A stretch of DNA of 64,000 nt from Candidatus Nanohaloarchaea archaeon (GTDB lineage: Archaea; Nanohalarchaeota; Nanosalinia; Nanosalinales; Nanosalinaceae), in the NCBI GenBank assembly GCA_014297435.1, contig JACOQA010000003.1, positions 124,001-188,000 on the forward strand, read 5' to 3'. Position numbers and translations under genes: made by a program. The notes under the pieces were generated by a model, which saw nothing but the letters and a program-made list of their open reading frames with translations, did not search any database and was not told the DNA's origin. This document shows, in pieces, positions 33,793-42,195 of this stretch (position 1 is its first letter; the number at the start of each line of letters is the position of its first letter).

Positions 33793-34527
33793 ATGGCATC
33801 GATACAGGGATTCCTAAACGTTTTATTCGGGTTCTATGATACGCTTTTCCAGCCGATACTAAGTTTAGGACCGCTTCCCTCACTCGCAATCTTCTCCGGA
33901 ATGTTAGCCGGAATGTTCTCGATAATATACTACATCTTCCTAGATATCGAGGCGATGGATGAAATTAAAGAGAAAATTAACGAGAAACAGGAAAAACGGA
34001 AGGAAGCACAGAAGAACGATAACGTCGATGAAGCAACCGACCACATGAAGGAAGCTATGTCTCTGAATCAGGAGATGATGATGCTCAACTTCAAACCGAT
34101 GATCGTGACTATGATTTGCGTAGCATTCATCTTCCCATGGCTTGGGGCAACATTCGCACCATCAATCGATCTACAGCAGACATCTAACTCGACATTTGAA
34201 GGAGATTTCCAGTTTAACGGTCAAAACGAAAAGATAACTATAGTTAATGATACAGAGCCAGTGGTTAAGATGGATGATCAGAACGCTTTGATCGGCGGAG
34301 AGGTCAACGCCTTTGGTGTGGACTGGGATGTAGTCAGGTTCGGTGAAAAGAAAGGAGGCTTCTTCTCATCAGGCGGAGAAGGACACGTTTTGAAGATGAA
34401 TGCCAGGTTCGTAGACCTGCCTTTCAGCATTCCGCTTGCAGGAGCAGCACTGAACTGGCTTGGAACCTACATCCTAATTTCGATGCCACTAACCTTCCTG
34501 TTCAGGAAGATGCTAGGAATCCAGTAG
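33793..34527 (+). CDS. EMC3/YidC-like membrane insertase (DUF106 family)
   Basis: 244 residues with three spans: about 25-47, 107-127 and 212-238, with a cytosolic coiled coil (IKEKINEKQEKRKEAQKN) between the first two and an extracellular, polar insertion between the second and third. This is the topology of archaeal DUF106 proteins, homologous to YidC/Oxa1/EMC3, which assist membrane protein insertion. Sits right after secY, its common place in archaea. The ~60-residue polar external insertion is longer than I would expect. Confidence 0.83.
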   Translation: MASIQGFLNVLFGFYDTLFQPILSLGPLPSLAIFSGMLAGMFSIIYYIFLDIEAMDEIKEKINEKQEKRKEAQKNDNVDEATDHMKEAMSLNQEMMMLNFKPMIVTMICVAFIFPWLGATFAPSIDLQQTSNSTFEGDFQFNGQNEKITIVNDTEPVVKMDDQNALIGGEVNAFGVDWDVVRFGEKKGGFFSSGGEGHVLKMNARFVDLPFSIPLAGAALNWLGTYILISMPLTFLFRKMLGIQ

Positions 34528-34583
34528 GTTTTCCCTCTCCATTTTCAGTTGATCAGATAAAAGTTTCTCAAAGAGGTTAAGTT

Positions 34584-35540
34584 ATGGATTGGTACACCCG
34601 GGACGAGGCAGAGACATCCGAGGAATACGGATCAATACCAGAAAAACGTTCTATCGAAGAACTGATGGATAAAGGATTTTTTGTAGTAGACAAGCCCTTC
34701 GGACCACAGTCAAAACAGGTCTCAACCTGGATAAAGAAAGAACTTAACCTGAAGAAGACAGGTCACTTTGGAACACTTGACCCAAATGCTACAGGCGTAC
34801 TACCTGTAGGAGTAAACTCGGGAACCCGCATAAACGATATACTATCTGGTTCAGACAAAGAATACATATTCGAAGCAGTTCTGCATGAGGAAAGAGAAGA
34901 AGACAAGATAAAGGAGAAACTACTGGAGTTCAAAGGCACGAACAAGCAGACACCTCCTGAAAAATCCGCTGTGAAAAGAGAGGAAAGAGAAAGAGAGGTA
35001 TACGAAGTAGAACTGCTTGAAAAAGACGGCAAGAAAGTTCTTGGAAGAGTCAAATGCGAGTCAGGTTTTTACGTAAGAGTATTGATCACGCAGCTGGGAG
35101 AAAAACTTGACACAGAAGCAGAGATGAATGAGCTTAGAAGAACTAAACAAGACCATCTATCCGAAGAAGACGCTAACACGTTACAAGATATTGTAGATGC
35201 TTACCACTTCTGGAAACAGGATGATAGAGAAAACGAGATCAGAGATATTCTGCATCCTATCGAGAAAGCTGTGGAACATGTTCCGAAGATCGCAGTAAAG
35301 GACTCTGCGGTAAACGCTGTGGCTAACGGCGCGGATCTAGGTGCTACGGGGATTTCGAAGTTCCAGAGCGGTATAAAGGAGGGGGATACTGTTGCAATAA
35401 CGACCTTGAAAGGCGAGCTTGTCGCGCTTGCAGAGGCAAGAATGAACTCAGAGAAACTTTACGATGAGGACGGAACCGCAGCCTCACCAGAATCTGTGCA
35501 TATGGCTCCTGAAACCTATCCAAAACGGTGGAAACAGTGA
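34584..35540 (+). CDS. cbf5: tRNA/rRNA pseudouridine synthase Cbf5
   Basis: 318 residues. Catalytic subunit of H/ACA ribonucleoproteins; also modifies tRNA U55. The catalytic motif is KTGHFGTLDPNATGVLPVGVN with the nucleophile Asp in LDPNATG. The C-terminal PUA domain is seen in KIAVKDSAVNAVANGADLGATGISKFQSGIKEGDTVAITTLKGELVALAEA. Overlaps the HD gene by 13 bases. It implies H/ACA guide RNAs in this genome. Confidence 0.93.
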   Translation: MDWYTRDEAETSEEYGSIPEKRSIEELMDKGFFVVDKPFGPQSKQVSTWIKKELNLKKTGHFGTLDPNATGVLPVGVNSGTRINDILSGSDKEYIFEAVLHEEREEDKIKEKLLEFKGTNKQTPPEKSAVKREEREREVYEVELLEKDGKKVLGRVKCESGFYVRVLITQLGEKLDTEAEMNELRRTKQDHLSEEDANTLQDIVDAYHFWKQDDRENEIRDILHPIEKAVEHVPKIAVKDSAVNAVANGADLGATGISKFQSGIKEGDTVAITTLKGELVALAEARMNSEKLYDEDGTAASPESVHMAPETYPKRWKQ

Positions 35541-36112
35541 TCGAAACACTTCTTAAAGCACTAGAACTGAAGGATGAGAAACGTACCGGACAAGAAATCT
35601 ACAATATATCTGAACCTGACTCTGTTGCCGGACATTCATGGAATGTTGTTTTCCTGACGATGCTTTTTGGTGAGGGCGAAGATGTCAACATGAAGAAGGC
35701 TTTGAAGATCGCTACAGTGCACGATCTAGCTGAAGCCGAGACAGGTGATATCGCGAAGAGAGCCGACGAAGATAAACAGGATTTAAGCGACGAGGAGAAA
35801 GAAGTAGAAGAGTTCGAGGCGATAACAGGGCTTTCCGAATCACTGAACTCTCACGAGATCAGGATGCTCTGGAAGGAGTACGAGGACTGCCAGACACCTG
35901 AAGCCAGACTGGTCAACGACATGGACCACATCGAGAAATGTCTGACGGCTTTGAAGAATGAAAAAGAAGAAAATTATGATCCGGGAGAAAACGATACAGG
36001 GTTTGAGAACCTGGATGAGTTCTTCGAGACAGCTGAAAAAGAGTTCAAAACCGGTTTTGGAGAGGAGCTTTTCAACGAAATAAAATCACGTTACGAGGAC
36101 GAAAGAGAATGA
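35528..36112 (+). CDS. HD-domain nucleotidase, YfbR/HDDC2-like
   Basis: 194 residues. HD motif is complete: first His in DSVAGHSWNVVFL, His-Asp in ATVHDLAEAETGDI and the last Asp in LVNDMDHIEKCL. Family members (YfbR, HDDC2) dephosphorylate 5'-deoxynucleotides. The start codon lies inside cbf5, and a paralogue follows with an ATGA overlap. Confidence 0.85.
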   Translation: METVIETLLKALELKDEKRTGQEIYNISEPDSVAGHSWNVVFLTMLFGEGEDVNMKKALKIATVHDLAEAETGDIAKRADEDKQDLSDEEKEVEEFEAITGLSESLNSHEIRMLWKEYEDCQTPEARLVNDMDHIEKCLTALKNEKEENYDPGENDTGFENLDEFFETAEKEFKTGFGEELFNEIKSRYEDERE

Positions 36113-36681
36113 TTTCAGATGACCTAGACTTCATTCTTGAGTCATACAACGTAAAGGATGAAGTGAGAACCGGATGGCTTTTCAAAGGTGTCCGCGACCC
36201 GGAATCCGTTGCATCTCACGTTTGGGGCGTCAAGTTTCTCTGTCTTCTCTACGCTGAAGAAGAGGATGTTGACGAGGGAAGAGCTGTGAAGATGGCGGTA
36301 ATCCAGGATCTTCCTGAAGCCAAGACAGGAGATCTAGTTTCAGAAAAACATGCGGAAAGATACGAGCTTACAGACGAAGAAAAAGACCGGAAGGAACGAG
36401 TCGCGATGCACGAACTACCTCCCGAAAATCGATTTGATGACATAATTGAACTCTGGGAGGAATATCAGGAAAGAGAGACGAGAACTGCGAGGTTCGTGAA
36501 AGATATGGATATGATCGATATGTGTTTCCAGGCTTTGAAGTATGAAATCGAACATAGAAGGTCTCCTGAAAAGTCGATGGACGAGTTCTTCGAATATACA
36601 GAACCACGGCTTAATACTGATACAGGTAAAGAGCTTTTTGAAGAGCTGAAATCTAGATACGAGAAGGTCAAAAAGGAATAG
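36109..36681 (+). CDS. HD-domain paralogue with altered HD motif
   Basis: 190 residues, clearly a duplicate of the preceding gene: ESVASHVWGVKFL, AVIQDLPEAKTGDL and FVKDMDMIDMCF align with its motifs. The His of the His-Asp pair is replaced by Gln (VIQD instead of VHDL context), while the other ligands remain. Metal binding may be weakened, so it could be inactive, altered in substrate or a partner of the active copy. ATGA overlap suggests equal expression. Confidence 0.82.
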   Translation: MISDDLDFILESYNVKDEVRTGWLFKGVRDPESVASHVWGVKFLCLLYAEEEDVDEGRAVKMAVIQDLPEAKTGDLVSEKHAERYELTDEEKDRKERVAMHELPPENRFDDIIELWEEYQERETRTARFVKDMDMIDMCFQALKYEIEHRRSPEKSMDEFFEYTEPRLNTDTGKELFEELKSRYEKVKKE

Positions 36682-36729
36682 GTTATAAGATGGTTTCCCG
36701 AATAAAAGTTCTATACTAGATAGCTTTGT

Positions 36730-36815
36730 GCCGGAGTGACTGAGTGGCTAAAGGTGCCGGTCTTGAGAACCGGTGAGGCACACGCCTCTCCTGGGTTCAA
36801 ATCCCAGCTCCGGCG
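36730..36815 (+). tRNA. tRNA-Ser (anticodon TGA)
   Basis: 86 bases. Acceptor GCCGGAG/CTCCGGC with G discriminator, anticodon arm CCGGT-CTTGAGA-ACCGG with TGA at the loop centre, a long variable arm (GAGGCACACGCCTC region) typical of class II tRNA, and T arm TGGGTTCAAATCCCA. CCA is not encoded. AT-rich promoter stretch upstream (GAATAAAAG). Confidence 0.95.
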
Positions 36816-36874
36816 AACTCTTTCTTTTCCAAGCTAGAAAACTGTTTTAAACAACCATTTAACACGTTTTAGGT

Positions 36875-37288
36875 ATGGTTAAGACTGCCGAGGAGCTGAT
36901 GGATGAACCTGACTTTATCGAAGCTGATGCCCCGATTGAAGAAGTAGAAAAAGAGTTCGAAGGCTCAGAAAACACGTTAATCGTAAGAAGAGACGATGAG
37001 CTCATCGGCGAAATACATGAAAACGCTCTCCTAAAACTACTGATTCCAGAGGAAAGGCTTGACGAAGAGAAAGTTATCGGAATCATAGGTTTTTCGTTCG
37101 ATCAGAGCTATGTCGCGGAGAAGGCTGAAGATCTAGCCTCGAGACACGAAGTAACTGTTCCGAAGGACGAAGAACTAGGAGAGATAGCCTTTCTGATGGA
37201 TCGTGAGGACATCCGTTCGCTTCCTGTAGAGGAAGATGGCGAGGTAGTTGGAGTTGTGCATGAAAACCGTTTGATGGAGGAGATTTAA
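36875..37288 (+). CDS. CBS-domain protein linked to the antiporter
   Basis: 137 residues with two CBS-like units (AEELMDEPDFIEADAPIEEVEKEFEGSENTLIV, and VTVPKDEELGEIAFLMDREDIRSLPVEEDGEVVGVVHENRLM). CBS pairs sense adenine nucleotides. The antiporter gene begins 1 base after its stop, so it is a likely regulatory subunit of that transporter. Confidence 0.78.
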   Translation: MVKTAEELMDEPDFIEADAPIEEVEKEFEGSENTLIVRRDDELIGEIHENALLKLLIPEERLDEEKVIGIIGFSFDQSYVAEKAEDLASRHEVTVPKDEELGEIAFLMDREDIRSLPVEEDGEVVGVVHENRLMEEI

Positions 37289-37289
37289 G

Positions 37290-38495
37290 GTGGCGGCAGG
37301 ACTCTCAACAAACACACTTTTCGCCTTAGCGATGGTTCTCTCAGTATCATTTATTGTCGGAGAACTCTTTGAACGGATAGGTCTTGAATCTATAATCGGA
37401 TATATCATTTCGGGTTTGATGCTCGGTCCCGGAATAAAGAATCTTGCACCACACGTCCCTTTCCTTGAAACCTCTATGGCGATTTCAGCTTCCTCTTTGG
37501 CAGGTTTCGGAACCATTGGAGCCACATTAATTCTCTTCCAAGCCGGTTTAAGAGAAGAGAACGCCGCAGACATCTTCAGACACGAAAAAGGACTCGACCT
37601 AGGTGTAGGAATTCTTGTCGGCTCCTTCACATTTATTCTTGGCGCGCTTCTAATGTTCCCAGACGTACTAGGGCTTGAATCTATACAAGCAGCAGTATTT
37701 GTCGCACTTGGATACTCGATGGTAGATATCGGAGTGCCCTCCAAGATAATGCTTTCTAAAGGCTTGATGCGTGAAAAAATTGGACCTTACACAATCAAAT
37801 CATCGGTCATCAACGTCACAGCCGGATTCGGAATACTTACCACGCTTGTACTTATATCCTCTGCTTCTATCGGAGACTTCGCAATCAAAATAGCCGGGAT
37901 CTTCGGCTTTGCACTCGTCTTTTACATCCTACACGAGTTCATCCACCGTCTTGATGATTACATCATAATGTTCGAGGAGACCGAGGCGCAGTTCGCTATT
38001 ACGTTCGCTCTTCTCCTTTTCATGGCCTACTTTACCGAGTCAGTAGGTCTCTCCAGCGTGATAGGTGCTTTCTTCGCAGGAGTCATAATCTCCCGGAGCG
38101 AGTTCTCCGAATCCCGCTCATTCCAAGACAAGATACAAGCAATTGGAATGGGGCTCTTTATCCCACTTTTCTTCGCATGGTTCGGTCTAGGACTCCAAAT
38201 CTTTGGCTCCGGAGGAATGCTTGCAAACATGGAGGCCGCAACATTCCTCTTCCTGCTTTCGACAGTTTCGAAACTTGGCATCGGTTATGCGATCACCAAG
38301 TACCACGGAGTGAAGAAGTCGATGACGGTTGCTGGATCGCTTCTCAGCCTTGACATCGAGACGCTAGTTGTTATCCTGATCGGTATCGATCTAGGAATTC
38401 TAGGTTCAGAGATGCTTCAGATCTTCGCACCTTCCGTACTGTTCTCGACGATCACGATCGTCGGAATCTACTTTATCTTGGAGAGAAAGGCCTAG
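37290..38495 (+). CDS. Monovalent cation/proton antiporter, CPA2 (KefB/NapA-like)
   Basis: 401 residues from GTG, about twelve spans. Family features: LFERIGLESIIGYIISGLMLGPG in the second span, ATLILFQAGLREENAADI and later EAQFAITFALLLFMAYFTESVGLSSVIGAFFAGVIISRS. Exchanges Na+ or K+ for H+ at the cell membrane, needed for ion balance in brine. No C-terminal TrkA-N domain; the separate CBS protein may take the sensing role. Confidence 0.88.
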   Translation: MAAGLSTNTLFALAMVLSVSFIVGELFERIGLESIIGYIISGLMLGPGIKNLAPHVPFLETSMAISASSLAGFGTIGATLILFQAGLREENAADIFRHEKGLDLGVGILVGSFTFILGALLMFPDVLGLESIQAAVFVALGYSMVDIGVPSKIMLSKGLMREKIGPYTIKSSVINVTAGFGILTTLVLISSASIGDFAIKIAGIFGFALVFYILHEFIHRLDDYIIMFEETEAQFAITFALLLFMAYFTESVGLSSVIGAFFAGVIISRSEFSESRSFQDKIQAIGMGLFIPLFFAWFGLGLQIFGSGGMLANMEAATFLFLLSTVSKLGIGYAITKYHGVKKSMTVAGSLLSLDIETLVVILIGIDLGILGSEMLQIFAPSVLFSTITIVGIYFILERKA

Positions 38496-38549
38496 CCTGA
38501 AAGTTTGATTCTTAAAGGTTAGACTTTCTTCTTCATCTACGGAGTTTAT

Positions 38550-38622
38550 AGCCCCCTGGTGTAGTGGCCAATCATGAGAGGCCCTGGCCCTCTCGACGCA
38601 GGTTCGAATCCTGCGGGGGCTA
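38550..38622 (+). tRNA. tRNA-Gln (anticodon CTG), loop with C33
   Basis: 73 bases. Acceptor AGCCCCC/GGGGGCT, discriminator A; D arm TGGTGTAGTGGCCAATCAT; anticodon stem GAGAGG/CCTCTC with 7-base loop CCCTGGC, giving CTG; T arm GCAGGTTCGAATCCTGC. Alignment with the tRNA-Gln at 41211 puts C where U33 is expected, which is unusual. No intron. Confidence 0.88.
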
Positions 38623-38692
38623 AAACATTCTCTTTCCAGGTTTCTCTGAAGTTACCCGCATACTTTACCGTAAAGCTTTCTAACATACTACT

Positions 38693-39619
38693 ATGAACTG
38701 GACTGCTGATGATTTACCGGATTTGAAAAGCAAGAAAATCATAGTTACAGGTGCGAACTCAGGACTTGGATTTGAGGCAGCTAAAGAGTTTGTCCTGAAA
38801 GGCGCAACAGTTATTATGGCATGTAGAAACATGGAAAAAGCTGAGGAAGCTGCTGAAGAGATCAAATCCGAAGATCTCGAAGGCTCACTCGACGTTTTGG
38901 AGCTTGATCTTGCCTCACTTAAATCTATCGAAAGCTTTGCCGAAGAATACAGAAAGAATCATAATGAACTCCATGTTCTCTGCAACAACGCCGGTGTTAT
39001 GGCTATTCCTCGAAAGGAGACTGAGAATGGTTTCGAGTACCAGTTCGGAGTTAACCACTTAGGGCATTTTGCGTTGACATCTGAGCTAGTAGAATTGCTT
39101 GAAAAAACAGAGGGCGAGACAAGAGTGGTGAATCAGAGCTCCGGGCTTCATGAGAGCGGAAGCCTTGACTTTGATGACTTGATGCTTGAAGACAATTACG
39201 ATAAGTGGAAGGCTTACGGCAACTCGAAACTTGCGAACATTCTGTTCACTAAAGAGCTTGATAGAAGACTAAAGGAAAACGATCTGAATATTCGATCAGT
39301 TGCTTGCCATCCCGGATATGCCTCCACCAATCTTCAATATAAGGGACCGGAAGAGAGCGGAAGCAGATTAAGGTTGCTGGGAATGAAAGTAGCTAACAGT
39401 TTGTTCGCTCAGAGCGCGGCTAAAGGAGCTCTACCTATGCTTTATGCATCTACATCGCCTGATGTTCAAGGCGGCGAGTATATCGGACCTGGAGGCTTCA
39501 GGAATATGAGAGGTTATCCTGAGAAACAACAGCCTTCAAATGAAGCTCGAGACCTAGAAGTAGCAGAAAAACTTTGGAATAGATCTGAAGACTTGACAGG
39601 AAAGAGCTTCAATATTTAG
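38693..39619 (+). CDS. Short-chain dehydrogenase/reductase (retinol-dehydrogenase-like)
   Basis: 308 residues. NAD(P)-binding TGANSGLGFEAAKEFVLKGA, structural NNAGVMAI, and catalytic YGNSKLANILF (YxxxK) with the preceding Ser in VVNQSSGLHE. An Arg right after the second strand (MACRNMEKAEE) favours NADP. Oxidoreductase of unknown substrate, monocistronic. Confidence 0.87.
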   Translation: MNWTADDLPDLKSKKIIVTGANSGLGFEAAKEFVLKGATVIMACRNMEKAEEAAEEIKSEDLEGSLDVLELDLASLKSIESFAEEYRKNHNELHVLCNNAGVMAIPRKETENGFEYQFGVNHLGHFALTSELVELLEKTEGETRVVNQSSGLHESGSLDFDDLMLEDNYDKWKAYGNSKLANILFTKELDRRLKENDLNIRSVACHPGYASTNLQYKGPEESGSRLRLLGMKVANSLFAQSAAKGALPMLYASTSPDVQGGEYIGPGGFRNMRGYPEKQQPSNEARDLEVAEKLWNRSEDLTGKSFNI

Positions 39620-39690
39620 ATACGTACCCCTAATTTTCTTACTTTAGTTCTCAGACAATAAACAAGTAATATGTAGAACAGGACACGGCT

Positions 39691-40239
39691 TTAGTACAAG
39701 CCTCCCTGTAGACTTGATTCTACGGTTTCCTCCAACCGATTGTAAGCATTTTCATCTACAGGATGTTCCTTAGGATCCAGACCCCGTGAAATAGGAAGGA
39801 AAATCTGTTCAACTACGTTTTTGGCGGCATTTTCAGCTTCCTCGACTTTTTCTACAGCTTGCTCTACCTCTTCAACCCTGCGCATATCACCTAGTTCCGC
39901 CATCAAACATTTGGTCTGGACTACAGACATGTTTTCAGGCTCTCCGAGAGCAGAGTAGGCTTCTCCAACCGGAATACCGGATTCTGTTAAATAATTCTTT
40001 TGATCTAGCTCGTCCTGAAGGTTCTCATATGCATCAACTGCCTTCCCCAAATTCTGATCCGAGTAATCTCCTTCATTTATGCCATATGGAAGATCTTCTA
40101 GCTCTCCTACCATCGATCTCAAGCTCTCAGCTTTATGCTGGTTCAGAGGTTCAAGTTCGTCAATAGCAGTATATAGATTGTCTATTGCGGCTTCTGCACC
40201 GGTTTTGGTATAACCCGGAAGGGCGATCATTGAGCTCAC
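39691..40239 (-). CDS. Acidic helical protein of unknown function
   Basis: 182 residues with helical, heptad-like segments (VEEVEQAVEKVEEAENAAKNVVEQI). No signal peptide or recognised domain. Convergent with the SDR gene; first of three minus-strand genes of unknown role. Confidence 0.6.
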   Translation of the reverse strand: MSSMIALPGYTKTGAEAAIDNLYTAIDELEPLNQHKAESLRSMVGELEDLPYGINEGDYSDQNLGKAVDAYENLQDELDQKNYLTESGIPVGEAYSALGEPENMSVVQTKCLMAELGDMRRVEEVEQAVEKVEEAENAAKNVVEQIFLPISRGLDPKEHPVDENAYNRLEETVESSLQGGLY

Positions 40240-40288
40240 ACATTAGATTGTTACTCTAGAGTTATAAACGTATTGTTTCTCCCTTCAA

Positions 40289-40696
40289 TCAGAATATAAC
40301 TTCCGACCTCAACCTTTCTCTCAACTCTTTCATGTCAAGAGGAAGCTCCGTAGGATCCAAGAATATTATATCCTCAATTACACGACCCATACACTCTGCC
40401 TGAAGATAACGTTGAACTTTGCTTTTCCTGTCGCCAGGAGAAAGATTGGTTTCAACCTCATAGATGTGTGCTGTATCCGCATCGATGACATCAACAATCC
40501 ATCCGTTCGGAACCTCAACTTCTGTCCTTACTTCGTGTCCTTCTTCCGCTAGAATGTTGTAGATCGCGGACTTGACCATGAAATGGCGGTACTCGTCGCC
40601 GTGCCTGTTGACACCCGATTTCTTGTTCCACTCCTTGTGACCGCCGCATTTCTCTATTATACCCATCTTCTGTTTGAACAGTTCTTTCTTATTCAC
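40289..40696 (-). CDS. PD-(D/E)XK-like nuclease-fold protein, uncertain
   Basis: 135 residues. After a basic, His-rich start (CGGHKEWNKKSGVNRHGDEYRHF), helix MVKSAIYNILAEEGHEVRTEVEV and strand pair WIVDVIDADTAHIYEVETN suggest the core of a restriction-endonuclease-like fold (Asp on the second strand, E-x-E on the third; no canonical Lys). Family not certain. Monocistronic with a TATA-like stretch upstream. Could be a single-domain nuclease remnant or a DNA-repair helper. Confidence 0.45.
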   Translation of the reverse strand: MNKKELFKQKMGIIEKCGGHKEWNKKSGVNRHGDEYRHFMVKSAIYNILAEEGHEVRTEVEVPNGWIVDVIDADTAHIYEVETNLSPGDRKSKVQRYLQAECMGRVIEDIIFLDPTELPLDMKELRERLRSEVIF

Positions 40697-40752
40697 CGGT
40701 TACTCCTCTAAGAAAAAATTGGCAGGGATGCTTAACAGAGTAAAGGTTTTTC

Positions 40753-41097
40753 TCAGTTAGCGGCATCAGCTGTAACGTTTAACTCTTGCGAATTTTCAGG
40801 TATCTCAACATCTATACTGAAACGTCTTCTTTCACCCTGTTTCATGTTCGCAGTCTCAGAAAACTCGCCAAGCACCACCTCATTTGAGTCAAGGAACTGA
40901 GCAGTAACCTCAACCTCTCCAGCCGAACCGTTGTTGAGAACGGTTGCGGTAACTGTCGCATCGTTCCCTATAAGGCTCTCTAAGGTTCCCTGTTCGAGAC
41001 TAGAGCTTTCAACAATAGGATCTGGAACCGTTGCACCGCATCCAGCAGCCACGACAGGTAAAGCTAAAGCCAGTAAAACACCGATCTGCGTTTCCAT
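40753..41097 (-). CDS. Lipoprotein with a beta-sandwich-like domain
   Basis: 114 residues. N-terminal hydrophobic stretch GVLLALALPVVAAGCG ends in a lipobox (AAGC), so the mature protein would be lipid-anchored outside the cell. The remainder (VTATVLNNGSAGEVEVTAQF, FSIDVEIPENSQELNV) has the alternating pattern of a FxLYD/CARDB-like beta-sandwich. Role unknown; one of two lipoproteins in the window. Confidence 0.7.
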   Translation of the reverse strand: METQIGVLLALALPVVAAGCGATVPDPIVESSSLEQGTLESLIGNDATVTATVLNNGSAGEVEVTAQFLDSNEVVLGEFSETANMKQGERRRFSIDVEIPENSQELNVTADAAN

Positions 41098-41210
41098 ATC
41101 CTGTTAACAGAGCCTACATAAAAATTGATTATTCCACTAAATAACATATTCTCGAGAGGTAGAGAAAGCAGGTTTCTTAAGAGTTAGAACCACTGGTTTC
41201 TATAGAGTTC

Positions 41211-41370
41211 AGCCCCCTGGTGTAGTGGCCAAACCAAACTGATACTCCGGTTTGGGGTAATTCATAGCGGCCTTTGGAACCTCAAGTTCTAGCTGAACGG
41301 GGATTAAGAAGATCTCTTGGTCTTCGATCGAAGATAGCCGCTGACCCAGGTTCGAATCCTGGGGGGGCTA
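41211..41370 (+). tRNA. tRNA-Gln (anticodon TTG) with two apparent introns
   Basis: 160 bases between acceptor AGCCCCC and GGGGGCT plus A. Anticodon stem AGCGGC (41266-41271)/GCCGCT (41337-41342), loop CTTTGGA with TTG at 41274-41276. Intron A, 41278-41335 (58 bases), sits at 37/38: CTTT pairs with GAAG (41330-41333) and a 3-base ATA bulge precedes the outer helix. Intron B, 41233-41261 (29 bases), lies in the D loop: CCAAAC/GTTTGG inner helix with AAA and ATT bulges. Removing both restores GGCCAATCAT exactly as in the tRNA-Gln at 38550. Joining would need EndA and RtcB. Confidence 0.82.
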
Positions 41371-41432
41371 TAAACTATCAGTTAGATTACCATGGTCAAT
41401 AATGATGTAATAGTTACCACGAATTTTCTCAC

Positions 41433-42140
41433 ATGGAAATCTTGAATTTACTTCTTTCTGCCAAACTTCTGACATTAGCAGGTGCTATAGTAACTTTAAG
41501 CATATATTACCAGAGAAGATTCACAACAAGAAGTAGAATAGCGGATGCATTCCTACAGGAAGTGGGGAAAAATAGAGAAGGCATCAAAAACCTGAAACCC
41601 CATCTCAAACAGGCAAACATAACTCATGAAAAGCAAGTTCCTCTTCCTGGAAAATTTGATTATCTGCCTGATGGGACTAAACTGCAGCGAACCGTTCCTG
41701 CATACTGGTTTCCAAAATACGAGAAAGGAGATATACCTCCTTCTTCTCGAATTTCAACCGCTGTATATAACGGGAACGCCTCTGAAATAACTCGATTCAG
41801 AAAATCAACCACCAATAAGCTGATAGACTATTACTACGATATAGAATTCATCAAATCACTTATAGACAGATTGCATAAAGGTGAAGAACTAGCTCCTGCC
41901 GCCTATGGAGTTTTACCAACCAAAATCAACGACCTCACTCAAATAGAAGACTTGGAAAAGCTCTTGAAAACTGAGAAACGACGATTCCCTCGCTTACAGC
42001 GTCTGTTAAGAATCAGTAAGAGCAGATTAACTTCAAAGATTCCGGAACTCCATAGATTCCAGCCAAACAACCGCATTAATAGTGATAGCGAGAACCTCAG
42101 AGAGTCACACATTCTCTTTCAGAAAACCGATAGATTCTAA
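41433..42140 (+). CDS. Membrane-anchored protein of unknown function
   Basis: 235 residues. An N-terminal span (ILNLLLSAKLLTLAGAIVTLSIYY) is followed by a basic cytosolic part (RRFTTRSRIADAFLQEVGKN, KRRFPRLQRLLRISKSRLTSK). This basicity contrasts with the acidic chromosomal proteins and suggests nucleic-acid contact or foreign origin. It opens the accessory island next to the tRNA-Gln gene. Confidence 0.55.
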   Translation: MEILNLLLSAKLLTLAGAIVTLSIYYQRRFTTRSRIADAFLQEVGKNREGIKNLKPHLKQANITHEKQVPLPGKFDYLPDGTKLQRTVPAYWFPKYEKGDIPPSSRISTAVYNGNASEITRFRKSTTNKLIDYYYDIEFIKSLIDRLHKGEELAPAAYGVLPTKINDLTQIEDLEKLLKTEKRRFPRLQRLLRISKSRLTSKIPELHRFQPNNRINSDSENLRESHILFQKTDRF

Positions 42141-42195
42141 GACCTCCACTATATAACTCGGAGTTCGGTGACCGATTCGGTGCAAGTTAAAGCTA

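Noticed and set aside
41341-41370. tRNA-Gln 3' end as attB of the 41-47 kb island
   Set aside because: I looked for a second copy of the tRNA 3' end up to 47.9 kb and found none, so integration there is not supported.
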